DNA from: Verrucomicrobiota bacterium
Lineage (GTDB): Bacteria; Verrucomicrobiota; Verrucomicrobiia; Opitutales; Opitutaceae
Direction: 5' to 3'
Assembly (NCBI GenBank): GCA_023399155.1
Contig: JAEWQP010000011.1
Location: forward strand, 124,001-188,000
Length of the DNA: 64,000 nucleotides
The notes under the pieces were generated by a model. That model made no database searches. It was not told the origin of the DNA and worked only from the letters and a program-made list of their open reading frames with translations. The translations under genes and the position numbers were made by a program. Positions 56,352 to 64,000 of this stretch are shown here, piece after piece. How positions within the stretch are numbered: position 1 is the stretch's first letter; each line of letters opens with the position of its first letter.

Positions 56352-58490
56352 TCACCACTCAGGGAACTTCGTGGATTGCCCTACGGGCCGTATCGGCGAA
56401 TCACCGGGGGCGGCCAAGACAACCTTGATTACCTCGATACGTTTGTCGGGGCTTATGAACACCTGCTCCGCACGGACGAAGCGCTCGTTCCACAAGGACG
56501 AAATCTGCGCCAAGCTTGATTCGAGCATCACGTTCCTGACCAAGTAACACTGATTCGCAGCATCCGTGAAGGCTCGGATATCCGCCTCGTCGCCCAAGAG
56601 CGGAGAGTCAGTCCAGCGATCGCGACGGCCGCGATCACGAGCGCGCTCCACGTAGCGAAAATCGCCAGGGCGTTCGCGAGGGAGAAACACCGCCGTGTTG
56701 AGGTCCTGTTCCAGGTAGTACGAAACGGCCGTGAGTCCCTGGAGCACGATCGGCGTCTGTCCGAGGAGATGGCGCGACTGATTCAAGAACTGTGCCGGCG
56801 TCCTTTCATCCGCTCGCGGGTACCAATGCATCTGGAGCCGCTCGTACCTTCCCATCCTTAGTCCGATCGCTTCTGCGTCGGGATGAAGCACCTGCCTCAG
56901 GTGGAAATCCTCGGTGGCGAGAAACGCAGGGAAAACCACGAGGACTGCGAATGCGTGCGCGTGCCGTTGTTGAAAGCGGAGCTTTCGGCGGAAGAGCTGA
57001 GTTCCCACCGACTTGAGGCACAGCACACAGGTCACGATGAACAGTGGATAGACGAAGAACCCGTAGCGCGTGGTGTTGTACTGGGGATTGAGGATGCCGA
57101 ACGCGACCACCACGTAGGGGAACAGGAAGCTCGGATGAAACACCACCTGGTGCCACGGTTTCCCACGAAGGCGGATCAGGCTCCAGGCCGTGCACGCGGC
57201 AATGACTGAGAACCACACTGGGGTGGCATCGAGCCAGACGCGGGCCACGGGGAGATACAGGTCCGGGAAGCCGAAGAAGGTCGCGCGGAGTTGTCGCCCA
57301 AAGTCCCCACTGTCGGCCCGCGCGAGGGTCTCTGGATGTGCGATCGCCTGTGCGATCCAAAAAAGCGCTGGCGCGCAGGCGGCGGCCAGCAGCCACCAGT
57401 TCCTTGGACGTTCGGCCAGGAACGAAAGCAGACGATAGCGCAGGATGAGGACTGCACCGATCAGGACGCATGCCGCAAACAGATGCAGGGCAGCGGACAA
57501 TCCGAGAAGCGTGAGGCCGAATGGCACGGCGATGTGGTCACGTCGGCCACGGGACCGGCTCAAAAATGCGAGCAGCAGCACGCCAGCGATCACCGACGCG
57601 CCGATGAGTATGGAGGACGACTGAACCGGTAGTTCGAAAAACGGAAATGCCTGGATGCGCCCGAGGTTGGCTTCGGGAGGAGGTACCGATTCGGCTGGCA
57701 GCGGATCCGCAACCCCGATTTGGGAGATCCTGCTCTGGACGAAGGGAAGGGCGAAGGTGGCGGCGATCGCGGCGAGCGTGGTCCACGCGTAGCGGTTGTG
57801 GAGAAACAGACTCCGATCGTACCGACGACCGGACGGCGTGTGTAGCGCGGCCAACGCTAGAAAGGGCAGCAGAAACAAACCCAGTGGCTGAATTACGACG
57901 GCGGCGAACGCGAAGAGGTGCGGCAAGTAGCCCCACCGGCGCCGAAACTCCGGATCCCGATAGCTTTTATACAGTGCCCAGAAGAACGCGAGGGTGGTGA
58001 ACTGGAGCGCGGTGTACATCCGCGCAAACCGGCTGAACTCGATTTCCCAGGACGATAGCGCGAGGATCGCCGTCGTAAACAAGGCGGGAAGCAGCGGAAG
58101 GAAACACCGCGAAAGCAGGAAGAACATTCCGAGCGACGCGATTCCGAACAACGCGGCAGGTAGACGATGGGACGCCTCGTTGTCGCCGAGGACGATGCAG
58201 CTCAGTGCCTCCAGATACTGAAGGGGGAGTGAACGGAGATAATAGCCGCCTGAAGGAAACTCAGGCACCCCCTTTTCCAGAATGAACTGCACACTTCGCG
58301 CAGAATAGTACTCATCGGCGGCGAGCGGATGCGCTCCAAGCGATCGCAAACGCGCGACGATTCCTACTGCTATGAGCACACAGGCACAGAGGGCGAGTGC
58401 GACTTGCAGCCGATCCTTGAGGACACGATTGGCCTGGAACTCGGTCGAGGTGGAAGCGCTCGCGCTTGGCGGCGTTCGGCGGATTGTCAT
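56352..58490 (-). CDS. GT39/ArnT-like polytopic glycosyltransferase
   Basis: A 712-residue membrane protein with about eleven to thirteen helices (about 30-530) and a soluble periplasmic C-terminal domain (about 540-710). The first periplasmic loop carries LAADEYYSARS, the Asp-Glu motif typical of GT-C enzymes (PMT/ArnT family) that use lipid-linked sugars. The acceptor could be a protein, lipid or polysaccharide. The ATG at 58488-58490 is preferred; the frame extends upstream only through a TTG. The gene precedes the GT2 gene that could make its donor. Confidence 0.82.
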   Translation of the reverse strand: MTIRRTPPSASASTSTEFQANRVLKDRLQVALALCACVLIAVGIVARLRSLGAHPLAADEYYSARSVQFILEKGVPEFPSGGYYLRSLPLQYLEALSCIVLGDNEASHRLPAALFGIASLGMFFLLSRCFLPLLPALFTTAILALSSWEIEFSRFARMYTALQFTTLAFFWALYKSYRDPEFRRRWGYLPHLFAFAAVVIQPLGLFLLPFLALAALHTPSGRRYDRSLFLHNRYAWTTLAAIAATFALPFVQSRISQIGVADPLPAESVPPPEANLGRIQAFPFFELPVQSSSILIGASVIAGVLLLAFLSRSRGRRDHIAVPFGLTLLGLSAALHLFAACVLIGAVLILRYRLLSFLAERPRNWWLLAAACAPALFWIAQAIAHPETLARADSGDFGRQLRATFFGFPDLYLPVARVWLDATPVWFSVIAACTAWSLIRLRGKPWHQVVFHPSFLFPYVVVAFGILNPQYNTTRYGFFVYPLFIVTCVLCLKSVGTQLFRRKLRFQQRHAHAFAVLVVFPAFLATEDFHLRQVLHPDAEAIGLRMGRYERLQMHWYPRADERTPAQFLNQSRHLLGQTPIVLQGLTAVSYYLEQDLNTAVFLPRERPGDFRYVERARDRGRRDRWTDSPLLGDEADIRAFTDAANQCYLVRNVMLESSLAQISSLWNERFVRAEQVFISPDKRIEVIKVVLAAPGDSPIRPVGQSTKFPEW

Positions 58491-58601
58491 GTGCAGTGCG
58501 GGGTGTGCAGAGTCCGAAAGTCGGGCGATCTCGTCCGCCGGTAGCAACAATCGTGCTGAATCCTGTCCGTGACCCGTGGGGGATCCCAGAGGTTTGCGTA
58601 C

Positions 58602-60062
58602 TCAGGCGAAGCGACTGATCATGCGGGTGTATATGGGCCGAAGCGTATCAAGAACGTCCTCGAGTCCCTTCAGCTTCGTGGCAAACGCGACGGCGAGGTA
58701 AAACGCCGCTCCCGCCGCAATCTGCAGGGCGAGTTCCAGGGCTGGTGACGCCGGCGAGATGCGGCCGGTTGCAAACACGATGCCGCCGGTGAGACTGGCA
58801 ACGACCAGATGGGGCGAGATATCGGCGATCTGCCGAAACACCCCGTAACCGACCTCCTTGGCAACGTAATAGGTATTTAGGTACGCACCCAGGACTTCGA
58901 GAACCAGGCGACCGAGGATGATCGCGATCACTCCATGGCGGAAAGTCAGGGCCAGCGCTACCAGGATCGACGTCTTCTTGATGACCTCGAGCGTGAGAAA
59001 GATGTCGGATCGACCACTTGCAGCCAGCGCGCTCAGGTTGATCGAATGGATGGGTTGGAGCAGCCCGAACACGCAGAGCAGCTGGAAGTAGGGGATGCAG
59101 GGATTCCACTTTTCCGTGAACAGAACGGGCACAAGGTTGTCTGCGCTCGCCGCAAGGGAAAACATGAGGGGGGCACTGACGAGCAGGTTCAGCTGCAGCA
59201 CCTTTCGTATCGCGGCCTCCAGCCTGTCGTTTTCGCCCTGGATCTGCGAGAACAGGGGCAGCGTCACTCGCGAGTAGATGGCGCTCAAGGTGCTGGTCGG
59301 CAGCGCCTGGAGTCGGGCGGCGCGCGAATAATAGCCAAGGGTCGTCGCATCGAACATCTTGCCGATCACGAGTTCGTAGATGTTGAGGAACACTTGATTC
59401 AGGATGTTCGACGCGAGCATCTTGCTGCCAAAGCCGAAGAGCGGCCTGAGGGCGGTCAGGGAGAAGCCCGTCCCGGGTCGCCACGAACTCAAGCTCCAAT
59501 ACAGGATGGTGCGAGCGGTCGAAGTCGTGAGCTGCTGCACAACAAGGCTCCACACGCCCAGTCCGGCGAAGGCGCTCGCGATTCCCGTGATTCCGGAGAG
59601 GAGGCCGGCGGTCAGTGTCACCTTCGCCTGGGTGCGAAAATTGAGATCGCGAGTGAGGAGGGAAGCCTGGATCCGCGAGAGCGCGTCGATGACCAGGATG
59701 AATGAAAGAGCGCGCGCTATGCCTGTGAGCTTGGGTTCATCATAGAATTCGGCGGCGAACGGGGCTCCGGCGAAGCATAGGGCGGTGAGGAGTATGGAAA
59801 CTCCGAGATTCGCCCAGAGCACAGAACTGGTTTCGATCTGGGAAAGCTCCTTCTTCTGGATGAGTGCGACGGCAAAGCCGCCGTCGGCGATCGCCTGCGC
59901 CACGGCAATGAAGACCGAGAGCATGGCCACCAACCCGAACTCGGATGGGGCAAGCAAGCGGGCCAGGATGACGCCGACGATGAACTGGATGAGTCGCGCA
60001 CCGAGGGCGTCGACGCCGCTCCAGAGAGCACCCGCTCTGGCCTGTTTTTTGAGCTCGGTCAT
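58602..60062 (-). CDS. Wzx-type polysaccharide flippase (MOP superfamily, PST/WzxC-like)
   Basis: A 486-residue protein with about 14 transmembrane helices. The start LKKQARAGALWSGVDALGARLIQFIVGVILARLLAPSEFGLVAML is the classical N-terminus of PST-type polysaccharide biosynthesis proteins, and GYYSRAARLQALPTSTLSAIYSRVTLPLFSQIQ is a family motif. It should flip lipid-linked repeat units to the periplasm. Its presence with a Wza-like export protein suggests a Wzx-dependent pathway; the polymerase (Wzy) and chain-length regulator are not recognised in the window. Confidence 0.93.
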   Translation of the reverse strand: MTELKKQARAGALWSGVDALGARLIQFIVGVILARLLAPSEFGLVAMLSVFIAVAQAIADGGFAVALIQKKELSQIETSSVLWANLGVSILLTALCFAGAPFAAEFYDEPKLTGIARALSFILVIDALSRIQASLLTRDLNFRTQAKVTLTAGLLSGITGIASAFAGLGVWSLVVQQLTTSTARTILYWSLSSWRPGTGFSLTALRPLFGFGSKMLASNILNQVFLNIYELVIGKMFDATTLGYYSRAARLQALPTSTLSAIYSRVTLPLFSQIQGENDRLEAAIRKVLQLNLLVSAPLMFSLAASADNLVPVLFTEKWNPCIPYFQLLCVFGLLQPIHSINLSALAASGRSDIFLTLEVIKKTSILVALALTFRHGVIAIILGRLVLEVLGAYLNTYYVAKEVGYGVFRQIADISPHLVVASLTGGIVFATGRISPASPALELALQIAAGAAFYLAVAFATKLKGLEDVLDTLRPIYTRMISRFA

Positions 60063-60200
60063 TTAAGGTTGAGTCCTGATGCGAAGGCTTTCTGAGCGAT
60101 CGATGCGCCCGGATGCCAGGGCAATCCGGGGATACGGCCCACGGTTTCGCAGTCAGAAGTCCCCGAGCGACGAAATCGTCGGGTTTTCGCGCGCAGGGCT

Positions 60201-61499
60201 CTAGCCGGAGCCTGCTATACGAGTGATCTCAGTCGCGAGTCGCTCAGTAAGCACCCGGCGCTCGAAGCGCTCGGCTGCCTGCTTTTTCCATGTGCAAAGC
60301 GGCAGCCCTTCCTCCCACGCGCGAAATGCGGCGCAGAGATGCCTAACCATCTCGTCAACGTCGTCTGGTTCGCAAATCAGTCCCGTCCCAGCAGCCTCAA
60401 GAAAATCGCGCGCATCCCCTGCTGGAACAGGGGCCAGAATAGGAATTCCGGTTGCCATGTATTCGTAAGTTTTGCCAGGCACAATGGTGGCACGTCTCCC
60501 GGATGGCATTTTGTGCATGGGGAGAAATAGCAAGTCGGCTCCCCGGATGTGGGCAAGGCTGGCGGCATGATCGACGTAGCCTGTGAACTCCACCATCGAA
60601 CGGGCAGGCGACTGATTCACCAACTGTTTGTCCACTTCTGTAACAGCACCGACAAAAGTGAGCCGCACGCGGTCCACAACGTGCGGTTGGGATTTCATCC
60701 ACTTCTCGAGTGCTTTGAGAAGGTAGAAGTGTGATCGGGGAAGTATTTCGACACCCCGTTCGATGCGGGAAAGCAGCCGATACTGCCAAGCGTTTCTGCG
60801 TTGGCGAAGACCCGCGGCCGTATGCATAAAACCTGCATGCACAATGGAGAACTTCCCGTTTGCTGGCTTGGGCGCGTCATTTGTGCAGAAGTCCTCTGAA
60901 TCGAAACCGTTTGTGATGCTGATCACCCGATCTTTGGCGAACTCCGGAAATGCGGCAACAAGACGTCGTGCTGCTTCGGAAGTGTTCATAATCACTAAGC
61001 TCGCGCTCCGTAGGGCCACGCGCATCCTTTGCCGTTCACGATGACGATGCCACGCTGATCGATAGACCTGAAACTCATCGAGTGCCCAAGGATCGCGGAG
61101 ATCGGCGATCCAAGGTATTTCCAGTTCCGATGCTAAGGTTGCTGCGACTGAAAGATCCTCGAAGGGAGAGGCAGAAACAATAATAAGACTGAAATGGTAC
61201 CTGCGAACGAGTTCGCGGGCCGCCGCGAGTTGGTTGCTTACGAATGAACCGCGAGCAGGCGATAGTGTCCATGGCGTGCGGTTTACGCAACCCGGCTGGT
61301 CGAGATCATCGAGCAGCGACTCGTCGGCTGGCGTCCAACGGTTGTTATTGTCGCTCCCCGTCCCGGTCAAAACTAGTGGTTCGACGCCAAACTCGGGAAG
61401 ATATTTCACAAACTTGAGCGATCGTTGTACGCCCGCACCCCCAAGCGGCGGAAAATGATAGGCGATGTAGAGGATTCTCGACATTTCGTGTTGAATCAT
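60201..61499 (-). CDS. GT4-like glycosyltransferase
   Basis: A 432-residue GT-B protein. The N-terminus ILYIAYHFPPLGGAGVQRSLKFVKYLPEFG is a common motif in GT4 enzymes of capsule and O-antigen loci; the donor domain has FVGAV and KTYEYMATGIPILAPV. The ATG at 61497-61499 overlaps the stop of the upstream asparagine-synthase-like gene (ATGA) and is therefore chosen; an ATG at 61484 starts right before the first strand and is also possible. Codons here are less GC-rich than in genes before 59 kb. Confidence 0.85.
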   Translation of the reverse strand: MIQHEMSRILYIAYHFPPLGGAGVQRSLKFVKYLPEFGVEPLVLTGTGSDNNNRWTPADESLLDDLDQPGCVNRTPWTLSPARGSFVSNQLAAARELVRRYHFSLIIVSASPFEDLSVAATLASELEIPWIADLRDPWALDEFQVYRSAWHRHRERQRMRVALRSASLVIMNTSEAARRLVAAFPEFAKDRVISITNGFDSEDFCTNDAPKPANGKFSIVHAGFMHTAAGLRQRRNAWQYRLLSRIERGVEILPRSHFYLLKALEKWMKSQPHVVDRVRLTFVGAVTEVDKQLVNQSPARSMVEFTGYVDHAASLAHIRGADLLFLPMHKMPSGRRATIVPGKTYEYMATGIPILAPVPAGDARDFLEAAGTGLICEPDDVDEMVRHLCAAFRAWEEGLPLCTWKKQAAERFERRVLTERLATEITRIAGSG

Positions 61500-62923
61500 T
61501 TGCGGCTCAGCCATCGCTTTAGGTGTTGCTTGGTAGAACGCGGCAAGAACCATGAAAGACGTCTGGTGTTGCGGCAGTATGGAATCTCTAGCAATTCCGG
61601 CCAGAGACGTTCGACCAAATCGACCAGGATCGTGCCTCTGTGCAGGAACTCATTCGGCATCGAGCTTATCGCCTCGAAAATACGTCTCGATGCGAATGGA
61701 CTTATAGACTGGTAGAAGAGTGCCGAGGCATTTTCGCCGGGCCCCATCCAGCGGCCGCCCCGTTGCTCCAAATACATCAGATTGTAGACCACACTGGGCG
61801 GAAGAAAGTCCGGGAGCGACCGCCGCCACTCTTCCAGCCCCATCATAATTGGCTTAGCCTTGTTGATAAACTCCTTAGCCAGAGCCTTCGTATGCACGAC
61901 CTTCGGATTTGCATCCGGCCAGAAGAACGCTTTCGTGAGTGCGCCAAGGTTGCCGTTTACGTGAATTGCATCACGTGCCTCTAGTTGGAGACACGCGCCG
62001 ATGACCTCTCTGCGGGCTCCCATGGCCATTTTGCCGGAGATCTCGTCATAGAATGCAGTGAGCCATTCGGGTGCGGCGGGGATGTCAATGAATCTGTGTC
62101 GCAATCCAAACCGCTCCGAGAGCAGTTGCGGAATCTCAAGGTCACAGGCCTTTATCTTTTTGCTTCGGAGTGTGAAGAACTCTGCCGAACTTAGATGCTG
62201 TCTCGCTGCTGCGAGGTTTACCCGGCTATCCTTTCCTCCGGTGAGGGAAAATATAACCTTGCCCCGGCCGATGAGAGAATCGATTGACGAGCGAAGATCT
62301 TGAGCAATTTGGTTGAGTGCTTGGTCTGGCGATTGCGGAACTGGAACACATCTCGGCCAGAACCGTGCTGCAACGCCGGATTCCAGATCGAGGTAGTGAT
62401 TCGCAAGGAGGTATCGAGTTCCTGCAAATGGGGTTAGGCTTCCTGTATACCAATCGTCTGTCCCTGAAAGGGGATAGATTCGATCCAGCTCTTTGTCTCG
62501 GTCTGTGCGCGCCAGCAGCATCGGCGACGAGGCGGCAAAGCCGCCTTGATAGAATACCGGCGCCATCCCAGCCGGATCGGTATATAATGCGACGGCACCA
62601 TTGCGGACAGTGATCACTACGTACTGACCAGCGATACTATCCAGCGCAGCGCAAATCTCCTCATGGTCGATGCTGGCAAAAAGAGCATCAAGTTCGCTAT
62701 CGCGAACCAGCGCCAAGCCTATGAGGAAGAGCTCCGAGGAATCGGCCACCTTTTTCGAAAAAATGAACGCATCTCGCTGAACCAGCAGGTGGAGTCTAGT
62801 GTTCAGCTGAAATACATGCCAGCCAGCTTGCGGCTGTTCCGAGGCATCACGTAAGACCCATTGCCTGCGGAAACGAAATCGAGTTTGCAGTTCAGGCTTG
62901 TACGATTCGAAAGTGGAGTCCAT
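61496..62923 (-). CDS. asparagine-synthase-like protein lacking the glutaminase Cys
   Basis: A 475-residue protein. The N-terminal part (about 20-190) resembles the Ntn glutaminase fold (GQYVVITVRNGAVALYTDPAGMAPVFYQ) but begins MDSTFES, with no Cys at position 2, so it probably cannot use glutamine directly. The synthetase part has the pyrophosphate loop FSLTGGKDSR (about 232-241). Similar proteins in polysaccharide loci may amidate sugars or uronic acids; the substrate here is unknown. The gene is upstream of and coupled to a GT4 gene. Confidence 0.82.
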   Translation of the reverse strand: MDSTFESYKPELQTRFRFRRQWVLRDASEQPQAGWHVFQLNTRLHLLVQRDAFIFSKKVADSSELFLIGLALVRDSELDALFASIDHEEICAALDSIAGQYVVITVRNGAVALYTDPAGMAPVFYQGGFAASSPMLLARTDRDKELDRIYPLSGTDDWYTGSLTPFAGTRYLLANHYLDLESGVAARFWPRCVPVPQSPDQALNQIAQDLRSSIDSLIGRGKVIFSLTGGKDSRVNLAAARQHLSSAEFFTLRSKKIKACDLEIPQLLSERFGLRHRFIDIPAAPEWLTAFYDEISGKMAMGARREVIGACLQLEARDAIHVNGNLGALTKAFFWPDANPKVVHTKALAKEFINKAKPIMMGLEEWRRSLPDFLPPSVVYNLMYLEQRGGRWMGPGENASALFYQSISPFASRRIFEAISSMPNEFLHRGTILVDLVERLWPELLEIPYCRNTRRLSWFLPRSTKQHLKRWLSRK

Positions 62924-63197
62924 ATGTCGTTCCGTTCGCGATGCGGTGAAGCGCTTTCAAGAGTCTTACGAGCCGAATCGACGCATTGTGCGTCGGGCTC
63001 GAAGGGGCGGGGGCGCCGTGAACTGCCCCCGATATTGGCGACACAATCAACCCTGCAACCGTCCGTCACATTAACGCGATGCCGCGCCTAGCAAGGCAAG
63101 GCGCGGCAAGCATGAACTTCGCAGATCCGTCCAATTAGTCTTCTCCGGGAGTGCTACAGCGAGCCTTTGCTCCCAGAGTAGCTCCGGGGACGCTAAG

Positions 63198-64000
63198 TTA
63201 CGGCAGTATGGCTGCGTCGGTAGGACTCTCCGGGATCGTGAGAAGGTAGCCTCTCCAAAGATCGCGAATAAACGCCGAGCCCGCCTCTTGTGCCGAGCCA
63301 GAGAGAGAGCCCCAGTGCTTTTCTACCACGGATTCGTACTGAGCAGCGAAGGGCTCGGTCATCCATCGATCGACATAATCGAAAAGGGCTGGATTGTTCC
63401 ATTCGCGTGTCATACCTAAGATCTTAGCTGCAACCGCCATTCCGACATGTGGAATCGAATCGCAGCAATGTCGGTAGTCCTCTTGCTTCTTTCCTCCGCC
63501 GTTCTCAACTTGTCCCCATTCGGATGGGTGCAAATGTTCGTGCTCGGTGTTCCCGACTTGTTTCCTGAAGAACACCTTGGCTCCCGTCCACGTCTGGCCA
63601 GCCGGCACCAACTTGCTCGATACTGTGGACTTTCTCTCGTTCCAGTAGTAAAATTTCTCTGCATCACGTGGAGCGGTGTTGTTTCGGCCGTCCAGCCAAA
63701 AATCGCGCATTTCCGCATTGCCAAGTAGTACCCCCGCGAAAATCACGGGCATTCGGAAGCAGGCGCTGTCTCCATCCACTGCGTCGAAAGTGTGATATGA
63801 GTCGATGCCTTGCTGCACGTAAAAGTAAAGAAGATCGTCCGAGAATTTGTCCGTAACCAAGATGCAGCTTGCATCGCTCAGAAACTGCCCGATGTCCTCG
63901 TGATAGTTCAACATGTTCTCAAGAGGGTGCATCGCACGGCAGGTCCAGTCTTTCAGGAACTGCAGCCACGGTCGCCGCAACCCCCGCTCATAGAACGATG
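63198..64000 (-). CDS. unidentified protein, partial (5' end off the window)
   Basis: The reading frame is open from the right edge to the stop at 63198-63200, about 267 residues. Local composition is helix-rich with many aromatic residues (FYYWNERK, HEHLHPSEWG, RDFWLDGRNN). I do not recognise the family. A long alpha-helical enzyme (for example a polysaccharide-lyase type) is conceivable but unsupported. The His/Trp-rich HLHPSEWG segment may be functional. The 274-base gap 62924-63197 before the asparagine-synthase-like gene holds no recognisable feature. Confidence 0.6.
   Translation of the reverse strand, partial: SFYERGLRRPWLQFLKDWTCRAMHPLENMLNYHEDIGQFLSDASCILVTDKFSDDLLYFYVQQGIDSYHTFDAVDGDSACFRMPVIFAGVLLGNAEMRDFWLDGRNNTAPRDAEKFYYWNERKSTVSSKLVPAGQTWTGAKVFFRKQVGNTEHEHLHPSEWGQVENGGGKKQEDYRHCCDSIPHVGMAVAAKILGMTREWNNPALFDYVDRWMTEPFAAQYESVVEKHWGSLSGSAQEAGSAFIRDLWRGYLLTIPESPTDAAILP

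Overview
The window reads as a piece of a GC-rich Gram-negative chromosome, most likely a verrucomicrobium of the Opitutaceae. This rests on the protein styles (paired C-terminal beta repeats on a secreted hydrolase, DUF2721/DUF2167 proteins, PrsK/PrsR/exosortase with a TonB-like protein and an outer-membrane export protein) and is an inference, not a database match. No rRNA, tRNA, transposase or CRISPR array was found. Most genes lie on the minus strand.

Left part (1-16.3 kb): the 5' part of a cytochrome bd subunit I gene, small membrane proteins, a lipoprotein, a secreted alpha/beta hydrolase, a GNAT/rhodanese pair, a PTS IIA-like domain, a zinc-ribbon membrane protein, a DUF2167 protein, a TonB-like protein, a lone receiver protein, a UGT-type glycosyltransferase, a small TPR protein, an HtrA/DegP protease with a strong terminator hairpin behind it, and an OmpR-type two-component pair.

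Respiratory part (16.4-29.1 kb): a complete caa3-type cytochrome c oxidase set on the minus strand (heme A synthesis ctaA and ctaB, a DUF420 assembly protein, ctaC with fused cytochrome c, ctaD, ctaE, subunit IV, CtaG), ending in a coupled SLC13/TrkA-C transporter. Divergent from ctaA are a CusF-Sco1 fusion lipoprotein and a His-rich exported protein, both probably for copper delivery.

PEP-CTERM/exosortase part (29.4-38.9 kb): a small polysaccharide export protein, the sigma-54 activator PrsR, the membrane kinase PrsK, a very long TPR lipoprotein (PrsT) and an exosortase. This signature couples exopolysaccharide export to sorting of PEP-CTERM proteins. No PEP-CTERM substrate is visible inside the window.

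Polysaccharide part (39.1 kb to the right edge): an O-acyltransferase, an SGNH hydrolase, several GT4 and GT2 glycosyltransferases, nucleotide-sugar epimerases, a compact adenylation enzyme / SDR / acyl carrier protein / hexapeptide acyltransferase operon, a YbhN-like membrane protein, a sulfotransferase, a membrane-anchored DUF5060 glycoside hydrolase, a GlpD-like oxidoreductase coupled to an unknown metal-hydrolase-like protein, a GT39-like membrane enzyme, a Wzx flippase and an asparagine-synthase-like protein. Together they look like synthesis, acyl and sulfate decoration, trimming and export of a surface polysaccharide. Base composition looks lower at 39.1-40.3 kb and 60.2-64 kb.

The most unusual DNA is non-coding. 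Intergenic gaps inside operons carry several families of degenerate short-unit (7-8 base) tandem repeats, often arranged as large inverted arms. The two largest blocks (24.7-25.2 and 37.5-38.05 kb) share the same composite architecture. The reading frames of the exosortase and of PrsT both run into repeat DNA and take their stop codons from it.
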